Source: Echinarachnius parma
Taxonomy: Eukaryota; Echinodermata; Echinoidea; Clypeasteroida; Echinarachniidae
Length of the DNA: 64,000 bases
Direction: 5' to 3'
Assembly: GCA_037951105.1 (NCBI GenBank)
Contig: JBAMJV010000859.1
Coordinates: 53,127-117,126 of the forward strand
A program made the translations under genes and the position numbers. This document shows, piece by piece, positions 46,701 through 55,297 of the stretch (the stretch's first letter is position 1; the number at the start of each line of letters is the position of its first letter). The notes beneath the pieces are model-generated. The model was not told where the DNA came from and ran no database searches. It saw nothing but the letters and a program-made list of their open reading frames with translations.

Positions 46701-48137
46701 CCTCCTCTGGATAGACGGCGTGTGACTAGGTACAGCACATCCTTGCCAGACCACGCACTCACCATTCCTGATGCTCGAACATACACTCTGGATAGAAGTT
46801 TTATTCACTCGGCTGTTCGAACATGGAACACTCTTCCAGATCATATTGTTGGCAACATAACAACCATTGGTCTTCAATCATTTAAAGGCCATGCGCATGT
46901 TCACCTCCTGTTAAAGTAGTTGTTAGTATTGATATATATATATTTATATTTTGTTAAATTTTACTTTTTTAGTTAAATGCAGTGGACCATTTGATTGGCC
47001 CTCTAGCGTCACAATAACACTCTGGAGGGCTATTGTTCACATTTGCACCTTATATAAAAAAAAAATTTAAAAAATGTGCCAACATTTTTCATTACTCTAA
47101 TGCAGTCAGGCCTGAATGCAGTATACTCATTCATTCACCCATTCATTGATTCATTCAATAGTATTATCCAAACTTTTTGTGAGGAGTTTAGTAACCGGGA
47201 TATTGCATTGTGTGTGTTTGTTAGTTGTACCTTTTCCTTGGATTTATTTTGTTATTTATACAATTATGTTATTTCTCTAAAGCACCTCGTATTGCACATT
47301 GCACTGCAACTGAAATTGGCTATTAGTGGTCCTTTTGTAATTTATTATTTCCTATGTTTAGGCAAAAATCGCAATGCCTCGAGTCGTTAAGACCGGCAGA
47401 AATCGACATGGCTCATAAAGACATTTCAAGAATAGTATCAGCTATTTCGAATGTGTTTAGAGAATAGTTCATCATGATGATAGTTCACAGCTATCATTAT
47501 TTTAATTCCAACAGTCGAACCAGTAACTCGAGGCAAGAGGAAAATGAAGCGAAAACTGGTTGAAGATGATGATCAGTTTGCCACACCAAGCTCGAGTTCT
47601 TTAACGCGTGACGCCAGATATTCTTCTGGGTAAGTATTAATCCGTTTATAAGATTAAACACAAATATGACGGAAAATCAGTGTTTCCTACAAAATATTTT
47701 GCCAAAGAACATAATTATTAACAGTTCATTCTCATTCTCTGTAACAATTACAATGAATTATAAATGATTCTCTCATAGTATTAATATTTCTTTTCAGCTT
47801 ACTACCATATGCATTGACTTACTCAGACCGAATCTCGGAGAACGGAAAAGAGGAAATAGCTGGACGTATTTCTCAATTAGCCTTTAGGCAATTCTTCCTC
47901 GATCTTGGATGTAATGCGGATCGTGTGGATGAAGTCCTTCTTCAGTGGAGCGAAAGTTACAGCAGTGCGTCTCGTCAGCTCCTGAACGAATGCATCGATG
48001 AGCGCAAACTCGGCAAAATCGCCATCCGTCTTGCAATGAAATATTATACTCTTTTGGAAAGATACGTTTCACAATTATTATCAATAACATGTGAATTAAT
48101 TTACAAACTTGTTAGCAATGAAAGAATCGGAGGATAA
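31758..48137 (+). CDS. Gene B: ZU5-UPA-death domain protein, paralogue of gene A with altered C-terminus
   Basis: Predicted exons: 31758-31818, 33280-33543, 33766-33984, 35008-35331, 35920-36111, 38727-39059, 39766-40013, 40171-40299, 40641-40803, 44711-45043, 47515-47629, 47798-48137. The total of 2721 nt gives 906 aa and a stop. Splice phases are identical to gene A at every junction, and exons 1, 5, 6, 9, 10 and 11 have exactly the same length. Modules as in A: helical blocks, ZU5 (about aa 365-455), UPA-like (465-645), death domain (about 665-752), NLS-like linker, C-terminal module. The last about 33 residues come from former 3' flank, joined by a deletion. Intron 9 holds a nested MITE and a 1-kb TIR element, and intron 10 a LINE. 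No signal peptide or membrane segment. Expression of the changed tail is unproven. Confidence 0.78.
31819..33279 (+). other. Gene B intron 1
   Basis: The segment 31900-32195 is repeated at about 34115-34430 in intron 3 ('GACGACACTGCTACAGCCTGA', 'ATAATGTGCAGTTCGCGT', 'GATTAAGTATAGATAAACAA'). A G run at 32519-32538 and a decayed tandem array at 32580-32900 follow. Confidence 0.6.
32580..32900. repeat. Decayed tandem array 'CCCTAAGCAAGTA / CCCTAAACGAGTA'
   Basis: About eight degenerate units carry 'GATACC(C/G)TAAGCAAGTAATC' or 'GAGACCCTAAACGAGTA' separated by T-rich spacers. Not CRISPR-like, because the spacing is irregular and the units diverge. Confidence 0.7.
33280..33984 (+). CDS. Gene B exons 2-3: N-terminal helical module
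   Basis: Exon 2 (33280-33543) keeps DELADLIPKVASWDRVFYHL, SDAPSW and HITRLELAAAFMQNGE. Exon 3 (33766-33984) keeps TFQET...R.YS and SSAELEECLTAMES. An in-frame alternative acceptor for exon 3 exists at 33705. I prefer 33765 because the length then matches gene A and the pyrimidine tract is better. Confidence 0.65.
35008..36111 (+). CDS. Gene B exons 4-5: helical module 2
   Basis: Exon 4 (35008-35331): GPEWAEGEMKECHDIQRRVE, then LLRQLVGWILFGLGESWYSM, IELKSAQKR and LEMTG. Exon 5 (35920-36111): ELSETEIRHVAEK, VDVQEYIKRYTSRHELF and LALRLSGYSGQAGRLY. Both are phase 1 to 1. Confidence 0.7.
35446..35637. mobile_element. Small MITE with G runs, gene B intron 4
   Basis: GCAGTGGCGTAGCG and CGCTACGCCACTGC are perfect 14-bp ends facing each other about 190 bp apart. 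The inside has two runs of about 17 G. The same 'GTGGCGTAGC' end motif is seen near other G-run repeats in the window. Confidence 0.75.
36112..38726 (+). other. Gene B intron 5
   Basis: Contains a G run (36756-36770), a decayed relative of the 14532-15112 MITE (37590-37925) and a mariner-type MITE (37945-38401). The stretch 37290-37345 resembles 55505-55590 ('TTGCAGAAAGAG.T.CAATCAATTG'). No exon seen. Confidence 0.55.
37945..38401. mobile_element. Tc1/mariner-type MITE, TA flanked
   Basis: The ends TACAGGGTGGCTCCCCAAAA and TTTTTTTGGGGCCATCCTGTA are imperfect inverted repeats with TA on both sides (37943-37944, 38402-38403). 457 bp, with inner symmetry around the two 'TTTGACACTGAC' / 'GTGACACCAAATCAGTG' regions. 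No transposase. Confidence 0.75.
38727..39059 (+). CDS. Gene B exon 6: ZU5 domain
   Basis: Same 333-nt length and phases as in A. Encodes FDMEDWGAHVKVPYGSLSKQ, EIAIVPGIRCCPSGLRFNSP and LILSFQHDLTF. The 'PHCA' of typical ZU5 ends is changed to QHDL here, so B may differ in surface or stability at this strand. Confidence 0.82.
39569..39646 (+). pseudogene. Ghost copy of exon 7
   Basis: 'GAACGTTACGATCTTAGTACTGG' (split) then 'AGTTGTAAAGATCATCC.TT.AAGTTCG' repeats the start of the true exon 7, about 190 bp downstream, together with the preceding 'CTTACTGATTT.TGT'. The acceptor AG is lost, and homology ends at CATC(A/G)AG. A broken tandem duplicate. Confidence 0.65.
39766..40803 (+). CDS. Gene B exons 7-9: UPA-like region
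   Basis: Exons 39766-40013, 40171-40299 and 40641-40803. Key readings: HFTSLWFYVERYIIRYKTFR, PILHLHVYSTKRLSK, QPFKVKYNDTPLTVTC, LEFELDFTRGEYERN and VSLRQGNDAT. Phases 1-0, 0-0, 0-1 as in gene A. Confidence 0.75.
41115..42090. mobile_element. TTAA-family MITE with a nested element
   Basis: TTAA at 41111-41114 and 42091-42094. Ends AGGGATAGTTCAGTTTTGGT and ACCAAAACTCAACTATCCCT. It is longer than its relatives because of the 403-bp insertion at 41402-41804. Confidence 0.8.
41402..41804. mobile_element. Nested TA-flanked element rich in ATTCGAATTCGCG
   Basis: The ends TAGGTTTTCCCGCTCAATTT and AAATTGAGCGGGAAAACCTA are perfect 20-bp inverted repeats flanked by TA. Removing it restores the 'AAATAGTTGTTGAT' block seen in other family members. 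The inside is built of self-complementary 'ATTCGAATTCGC'-like words. Confidence 0.8.
42140..43146. mobile_element. About 1-kb TIR element, gene B intron 9
   Basis: The left end 'ACAGTTTCCAGTTGACGGAT' continuing 'GATGAATGTAACAC', and the right end 'GTGTTACATTCATC' then 'AGTCGACTGGAAACTATTTGT', are imperfect inverted repeats of about 37 bp. There is a local 'GCGGGTCACGTAG' repeat at 42470-42510. No coding capacity seen. Confidence 0.65.
43420..43460. repeat. C-rich run in gene B intron 9
   Basis: Near-uninterrupted C tract (with A and T breaks) of about 35 bases. On the - strand it is a G-quadruplex candidate. Confidence 0.7.
44320..44445 (+). pseudogene. Relic of intron 10 sequence placed before exon 10
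   Basis: 'TATTTCCTATGTTTAGGCTAA' (split), 'GACGGGCAGACATCAAGATGG' in part, and 'TCATAAA.ACATT.CAAGAATA' match gene A intron 10 (22665-22790) and B's own intron 10 (47331-47455). Here they lie upstream of exon 10. This is best explained by a past duplication of the exon 10 block with loss of one copy. Confidence 0.6.
44711..45043 (+). CDS. Gene B exon 10: death domain
   Basis: Encodes AGRICGSDSHKEST, LRRIAKAIPFGEDKIMDLGM, SSMNVSGGT, GTFDMLMEWTGKTEAADQVT and LLRQALLSVEW, ending VVEEH. Same length as in A, with about three quarters of residues identical by eye. Confidence 0.8.
45256..47060 (+). mobile_element. 5'-truncated LINE in gene B intron 10
   Basis: Only the reverse-transcriptase part is present: 'LAPDKATGPDQIPARIL', 'SNYRPISLLSIISKVME', 'ALDIKGAFNKVWH', 'SVPQGSILWPLLFSIYIDDI' and the catalytic 'YADD' near 46087, ending HVHLLLK and a stop at 46919. 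It is followed by an AT-rich tail and A runs. A one-base frameshift lies near 45780 (TPWTKE against NNAMDKGEE). It differs from the LINE in gene A, being closer to Jockey-type RTs by motif. No endonuclease, so it is dead on arrival. Confidence 0.8.
47130..47162. repeat. (ATTC)n microsatellite
   Basis: CATTCATTCACCCATTCATT-type tract just after the LINE tail. Confidence 0.7.
47515..47629 (+). CDS. Gene B exon 11: basic linker
   Basis: Same length as in A. Encodes TRGKRKMKRKLVEDDDQFAT then a Ser run. A nuclear-localisation candidate is kept. The exon and both flanking introns are nearly as similar to A as the coding sequence. Confidence 0.75.
47798..48137 (+). CDS. Gene B exon 12 with a replaced C-terminus
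   Basis: It follows gene A through LNECIDERKLGKIAIRLAM (to about 48040), then switches to sequence equal to the gene A 3' flank at about 25296 ('TATTATACTCTTTTGGAAAG'). The old ending (IMKNIKELNL in A) is lost and a new tail of about 33 residues, YYTLLERYVSQLL..., runs to a stop at 48135-48137. A smaller deletion relative to A (about 35 bp, near 25360) lies within the new tail. Confidence 0.7.
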
Positions 48138-49366
48138 AATGGCTCAGCATCAGACGGTGGCGTATCATGCTCGAACTGATTGGGGACACCCGAACTATTG
48201 TGGACACACTCCATGTATTTCCATATGGGAAGGAATTCCCTTTATGTTTTTTTGTCAAAAGTTGTGGGGTACGTATCTGTAAGTACGTGTGTGTCCCTGC
48301 AGCTACGTCACCGGCGTCAGAGTTATTAGACGACGAGAAATGAGAGAGAATAATTATTGTATACACTTGATATTTTGTATCAATTTGTAAAGCTATAGTA
48401 AAGCATTTTATTTTAGCGTTAAGCCCATACATGTATTAGTCTTTCAATAGTCTTTGTGTGTACATGATGATGTATTATTCATATGTATTTTGTATGCATG
48501 TATTTGTATGCTCTTTTCACAAAGACAATATTTGTATCACTTTGTATAACTTAAAATATATATTTTGTTTAAATATTTGTACATGAATTTGATCAGTCTT
48601 CCAATTTATATACTTGTAAAGTATTATTCATGAACGAATTAATTATACATTGTATGCCTATATATATATGGTGAGATATGTCATCACAAATTAGTTTGTA
48701 ATCAAATTTCGTTTGAAAAGCACATCATATATAACCAATTTCACTGGATTATATAAAATGGTAAATGACTCAAAGAGTCTTTGTTTATTTATATACATAT
48801 AGTAGTAAACTATTTTATTTTTTCACGTACGAACTAACTGTTTATTATATACCGCGGTCAAACTATTTCGAGCTTTTTCATAACAATTTAGTTTGAGACC
48901 AAATTTGGTATTCAAAGCATACTAAAATAAGTCACATTATAATGTACATGTATTTAGTAAACATGTTACGTATCATGCATGTAAGAATGTGCCCTGATAT
49001 GCATTTAAACTCTATTATAGGCCAAGCTATTTAATTACAATTTAGTTTTTTGTATCAAAATCTGGTAGAAATGTCTCGTAAGTTTGTTGAGTATTGAATA
49101 TTCATCTCTAAGTGAGATTTGGCATCAGGAAATTAGTCTTAAATCAGTACTGTGTTTATTTTCATGGATTTTTTTCGGCAGACCTATGTTTCAAGTCATC
49201 AACTATGGAATAAGTGTCAAAGTACGTTGTATTCTTTAGGTCCTTTAAGAATGGTACTTGTATATATTATAGTACATCTCGCTTTAAGGTTTGATTATTG
49301 AGGCCTTGTTTACCAAAAACATATAATTGTAATGATATCTATTTTAACAATATTCACACTTTCAGC
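48138..49366. other. Flank of gene B
   Basis: Positions 48138-49108 are near-identical to 25430-26405 behind gene A. Similarity stops abruptly after 'ATATTCATCTCTA'. Positions 49109-49366 are unrelated AT-rich DNA leading to copy C. No gene. Confidence 0.65.
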
Positions 49367-49624
49367 CGTACCGTCTATGCACGGGGTTATTCAGATCAAC
49401 TATCAAATGACGTAAAAGAGAAAATAGCTGGACGTATTTCTCAATTAGCCTTCAAGCAATTCTTCCTCGATCTTGGATGTGAAGCGAATCGTGTGATTCG
49501 TTGAACAAATACAAATTTGAACGAATGCATCGATGAGCGCAAACTCGGCAAAGTCGCTATTACATGGGCGATAGAGAAAAATAATCTTATTCCCGTCATG
49601 AAGAGTATCAAGGAGTTAAAGTTA
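49367..49624 (+). pseudogene. Copy C: orphan, broken exon 12
   Basis: After a TTTCAG acceptor it reads ...KEKIAGRISQLAFKQFFLDL and GCEANRV. It then lacks the 'DEVLLQWSESYSSASR' part (replaced by a short unrelated stretch with a stop) and resumes at LNECIDERKLGKVAITWAIE, ending MKSIKELKL and a stop. No exons 1-11 are seen nearby. It keeps the ancestral ending that gene B has lost, and its flank matches that of gene A. Confidence 0.75.
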
Positions 49625-49728
49625 TGAATGGGAAATAGCCATAACAGTATCAGGTGTTTGAAATTACGGTTGCCGGTGGCGCTATAGGTTATAGTTGTTA
49701 ATATGTATAACTAGAGCGAGGGCGATTA

Positions 49729-51803
49729 TTTCCAGGTGGTTGGTACTCGTTTTTCCTCACAGCAATCACATTCCTTCCCTAAAAGGCATGCATTTCCATA
49801 GCTACAGATCACTTTAATGTTTAGTTTCACCTTTCCACCATCACTCGATTTTACAGTTCATTACTACTATGAACAAAATTTCACATAAAATACCATTGAA
49901 GACCAATATACCTTTTCTGAAAATTCTTATTCAACTGTGTTTTTTAATAACAAAGTTTATATTCCGGCCTTCCTTGAATGAGTTCATGAATAATTAGCAA
50001 ATGACTAATACTGTACAGGCGTATACTTGAGTATTGGTACTTCAAGACAAAAGGGGTTCTGGTTGGTTTTAATTCAATTTGAAAGAAAAACATGTGAAAT
50101 GAGAACCATTCCCTTTCAAATATTTTCAAAGTTGTAAAAATATTGTATTGACAAATCGTCTAGCCAGGCAATATATTGAGAAAATACATAAAAGCTCATA
50201 CAATTTTGTCAAAAATTTCAAAAGAGGTTTTTTAAATAGTTGCTGATAACATCTCTATAATCTTTATTTTAACAAAACATCACATGCACAATTTTGCATG
50301 AAAAGTGACTGAAACTAAGAAAGTTCAAAAAGCGCTCTGCTCTTTCTGAATGATAACGGGTTAGTATTTTGTAATTATGTATACCTTTCGAACAAGGTGG
50401 GATTATAACTATTAGTTTGTAAAGCAGGTTTCGGTTACTATAATTCAGTTTGACCAAAACTCAACTATAAAACTGGACAAATTGAACATTTTCTGAAATC
50501 GATATTTTAGACATCAATATCATATTCGAATAACATTCAAAGATTCTTCTCAATGAAATGGATCACAGTTTCCCTAGTAAAATGTGACTACTATGTGAGA
50601 TGTTATCAGGCCTAGTGACATTGGTTTTTAATTATAATCAAAAAGCATTCCAGAGCACTTTACATCGAATCATAATATCTCGCCATAATTATGGAAATAC
50701 TAACAAAATCAAGACTCATTTAATTCTTCTGTTACCATAAGCAAAACAACAAGATACAAGAGAAATATGAAAAGTCCAAGTGAATATAGTTGGATATGAC
50801 AACATTCATGAATTACTTTTAGGGTCATATAAATATTTGTTCAACTAAAAGTGTTTATATATTAAATGTGTGCAATATATATTAGAAAGAAAAACATAAA
50901 TATTTGTTCTAAGTTCCTTGAAAAATAACACAATATCACAATGCCAATGTTTCAACAAGAACACATACAATACATTCCCATTTGAATGCCAATTGTTATT
51001 TTTGATTGTTCAAGACACAATCATGTACCTCCAAGTGATTTCTAAAGTTCTAAAGTTGGTCATCGCGGGCACGGAATGCAAAGATTCAAATAATGCTGCA
51101 GATGACTCAAACTGACTAAATAGAAATAGACAGTAAGCAATGTGAGAGACGGGAACTCATTCATTTGTATTATATACATGTACAATTTCTTGCACCTCCT
51201 GACGACACATCAGCTTTAAACGATCCCAGTAAAGCTTTACATAGCTGCTTCAAGGGATTACTGCATCAAGTATCAAGTATCAAGTGACTTGAGTATGAAC
51301 TAACTAAACACTTCTGGAATAAATGTATTAACGTTAATATGATTGATATAATGACATTATACAGACATATCCTATCTTATGTTGTAATCTACGGGGAATT
51401 CGCGATGAATTTGTTTTCTTCTAAAAAGCAACTATACAAAACATTATCCATTTACATTACACCCAAGTGTGTGTTGAGTACCTTCGCCGTTTCCGAATAA
51501 AGCCTATGCAAGATATGTTATTTAAAGTAATTGAGATCTCCATTGTCTTCGTTTGAGTTTATGTGGAAAAATGTTGTATTCGATATACATGCAATATCAT
51601 AATTTAATTCAATAAATATACTGAAATGAATTTAACGTATGGTGAAGATATTAATTCATATTATAATTTGAGTAGTATCCTTTTTTAAAGCTGGTAAACT
51701 ATATTTACAATGTGTATGGAAATTTCAGAATCTCAAAGGAAATCGGTTAACAGTCTGTTAAAGCTAAAAATGTCCTGATTCTATTTATTAACCCATTGCC
51801 CAA
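49729..51803. repeat. 2.08-kb tandem duplication, copy 1
   Basis: Starts TTTCCAGGTGGTTGGTACTC and ends CCCATTGCCC. It repeats from 51804 with an offset of 2075-2077 and very few differences. It is non-coding flank of copy C, including a decayed TTAA-family MITE part (about 50218-50465). Confidence 0.9.
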
Positions 51804-54800
51804 TTTCCAGGTGGTTGGTACTCGTTTTTCATCACAGCAATCACATTCCTTCCCTAAAAGGCATGCATTTCCATAGCTACAGATCACTCTTATGTTTAGT
51901 TTCACCTTTCCACCATCATCGATTTTACAGTTCATTACTACTATGAACAAAATTTCACATAAAATACCATTGAAGACCAATATACCTTTTCTGAAAATTC
52001 TTATTCAACTGTGTTTTTCAGTAACAAAGTTTATATTCCGGCCTTCCTTGAATGAGTTCATGAATAATTAGCAAATGACTAATACTGTACAGGCGTATAC
52101 TTGAGTATTGGTACTTCAAGACAAAAGGGGTTCTGGTTGGTTTTAATTCAATTTGAAAGAAAAACATGTGAAATGAGAACCATTCCCTTTCAAATATTTT
52201 CAAAGTTGTAAAAATATTGTATTGACAAATCGTCTAGCCAGGCAATATATTGAGAAAATACATAAAAGCTCATACAATTTTGTCAAAAATTTCAAAAGAC
52301 GTTTTTAAATAGTTGCTGATAACATCTTTATAATCTTTATTATTTTTAACAAAACATCACATGCACAATTTTGCATGAAAAGTGATTGAAACTAAGAAAG
52401 TTCAAAAAGCGCTCTGCTCTTTCTGAATGATAACGGGTTAGTATTTTGTAATTATGTATACCTTTCGAACAAGGTGGGAATATAACTATTAGTTTGTAAA
52501 GCAGGTTTCGGTTACTATAATTCAGTTTGACCAAAACTCAACTATAAAACTGGACAAATTGAACATTTTCTGAAATCGATATTTTAGACATCAATATCAT
52601 ATTCGAATAACATTCAAAGATTCTTCTCAATGAAATGGATCACAGTTTCCCTAGTAAAATGTGACTATTATGTGAGATGTTATCCGGCCTAGTGACATTG
52701 GTGTTAATTATAATCAACAAGTATTCCAGAGCACTTTACATCGAATCATAATATCTCGCCATAATTATGGAAATACTAACAAAATCAAGACTCATTTAAT
52801 TCTTCTGTTACCATAAGCAAAACAACAAGATACAAGAGAAATATGAAAAGTCCAAGTGAATATAGTTGGATATGACAACATTCATGAATTACTTTTAGGG
52901 TCATATAAATATTTGTTCAACTAAAAGTGTTTATATATTAAATGTGTGCAATATATATTAGAAAGAAAAACATAAATATTTGTTCTAAGTTCCTTGAAAA
53001 ATAACACAATATCACAATGCCAATGTTTCAACAAGAACACATACAATACATTCTCATTTGAATGCCAATTGTTATTTTTGATTGTTCAAGACACAATCAT
53101 GTACCTCCAAGTCATTTCTAAAGTTCTAAAGTTGGTCATCGCGGGCACGAAATGCAATGATTCAAATAATGCTGCAGATGACTCAAACTGACTAAATAGA
53201 AATAGACAGTAAGCAATGTGAGAGACGGGAACTCATTCATTGGTATTATATACATGTACAATTTCTTGCACCTCCTGACGACACATCAGCTTTAAACGAT
53301 CCCAGTAAAGCTTTACATAGCTGCTTCAAGGGATTACTGCATCAAGTATCAAGTATCAAGTGACTTGAGTATGAACTAACTAAACACTTCTGGAATAAAT
53401 GTATTAACGTTAATATGATTGATATAATGACATTATACAGACATATCATATCTTATGTTGTAATCTACGGGGAATTCGCGATGAATTTGTTTTCTTCTAA
53501 AAAGCAACTATACAAAACATTATCCATTTACATTACACCCAAGTGTGTGTTGAGTACCTTCGCCGTTTCCGAATAAAGCCTATGCAAGATATGTTATTTA
53601 AAGTAATTGAGATCTCCATTGTCTTCGTTTGAGTTTATGTGGAAAAATGTTGTATTCGATATACATGCAATATCATAATTTAATTCAATAAATATACTGA
53701 AATGAATTTAACGTATGGTGAAGATATTAATATACAACTAACAAATGGGCTTCTTGTGATAGTCAAATTTATTACCGAGGTGGGCTCAAAATGATTATTA
53801 CCCGAAGCGTAGCTGAGGGTAATAGTCATTTTGAGCCCACCGAGGTAATAGATTGCCTATCACAATCAAGCACATTCGTTAGTTGTTTTATATCACTCAT
53901 CAATATCACGCATTGTGTTCATCTTATAGCAAAATAAGTAAAAATCTCTTTAATATTTCATAAAATTGCTTGTAAATTTTGATCTAAAAATCAATCGACA
54001 TTGATGAAGCCAGTATGAGCCTCCACAACCATGGCGCATCTAATACGCTTAAAGTCATTGTTATTTTGCGCATACAATCACAAAAACGCAAAACTGAGTG
54101 CGCATCAACGCGCTGGCAGTTGCGCACATACGCGATGAATGCGTGCTAGCGCTCCCACGGATGTGCTTATTGGCTGTCTTGGCGTTCTTCTTCCTAGGGT
54201 GTTAGTTTTTACCAGCAATGTCAATCACGTGACTAGAACGTGTGCGCCATAGAGTACTGCACAAATTTGATCGCGTGTGCATTTTGCTAAAACACATGAT
54301 CTATGGGACGAACGCGTAACGAACTTTTAGTGTTAGTTTTTGCCATCAAGCCCGGTCACGTGATTGCGCGGGGATTGCGCGTGTTGTCCAAAACTATCAT
54401 TTGTCAAATACAATGGTAAAACGATCTTATGAGGGATATAATTCATATTATATCCCTCATAAGATCGTTTTACCATTGTATTTGACAAATGATAGTTTTG
54501 GACAACACGCGCAATCCCCGCGCAATCATGTGACCGGGCTGTTAGCAAAAAATTAACACTAAAAGTTCGTTACGCGTTCGTCCCATAGATCATGTGTTTA
54601 AGCAAAATGCACACGCGATCAAATTTGTGCAGTACTCTATGGCGCACACGTTCTAGTCACGTGATTGACATTACTGGTAAAAACTAATACCCTGGGAAGA
54701 AGAACGCCAAGACAGCCAATAAGCACATCCGTGGGAGCGCTAGCACGCATTCATCGCGTATGTGCGCAACTGCCAGCGCGTTGGTGCGCACTCAGTTTTG

Positions 54801-55297
54801 CGTCTTTGTGATTGTGTGCGCAAAATAACAATGACTTTAAGCGTATTAGATGCGCCGTGGTTCTGGAGGCTCATACTGGCTTCATTAATGTCGATTGATT
54901 TTTATATCAAAATTTACAAGCGATTTTATGAAATATTCAGAGATTATCACTTATTTTGCTATAAGCTGAACACAATCACTGATATTGATGAGTGATATAA
55001 AACAACTAACGAATGTGCTTGATTGTGATAGGCAATCTATTACCTCGGTGGGCTCAAAATGACTATTACCCTCAGCTACGCTTCGGGTAATAATCATTTT
55101 GAGCCCACCTCGGTAATAGATTTGACTATCACAAGAAGCCCATTCGTTAGTTGTATATTATAATTTGAGTAGTATCCTTTTTTAAAGCTGGTAAACTATA
55201 TTTACAATGTGTATGGAAATTTCAGAATCTCAAAGGAAATCGGTTAACAGTCTGTTAAAGCTAAAAATGTCCTGATTCTATTTATTAACCCATTGCC
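51804..55297. repeat. 2.08-kb tandem duplication, copy 2, split by a palindrome
   Basis: Copy 2 occupies 51804-53733 and 55155-55297. The palindrome 53734-55154 sits between them and is absent from copy 1 (site 51650-51670), so it inserted after the duplication. Confidence 0.9.
53734..55154. mobile_element. 1.42-kb near-perfect palindrome (foldback-like element)
   Basis: Arms of about 705 bp are reverse complements with few mismatches (for example CCGGTCACGTGATTGCGCGG against CCGCGCAATCATGTGACCGG) and a 4-base centre TCAT (54443-54446). Ends ACAACTAAC / GTTAGTTGT. Each arm begins with a smaller imperfect palindrome of about 170 bp (53734-53887, mirrored at the right end), bounded by the same ACAACTAAC / GTTAGTTGT ends. 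That smaller palindrome holds a hairpin around 'CCGAGGTGGGCTCAAAATGA'. No transposase or plausible gene, since the frames across it are mirror artefacts. Confidence 0.88.

Noticed and set aside
54333-54548. Open frame across the palindrome centre
   Set aside because: It is symmetric by construction, because the arm reads into its own complement. No protein signature.
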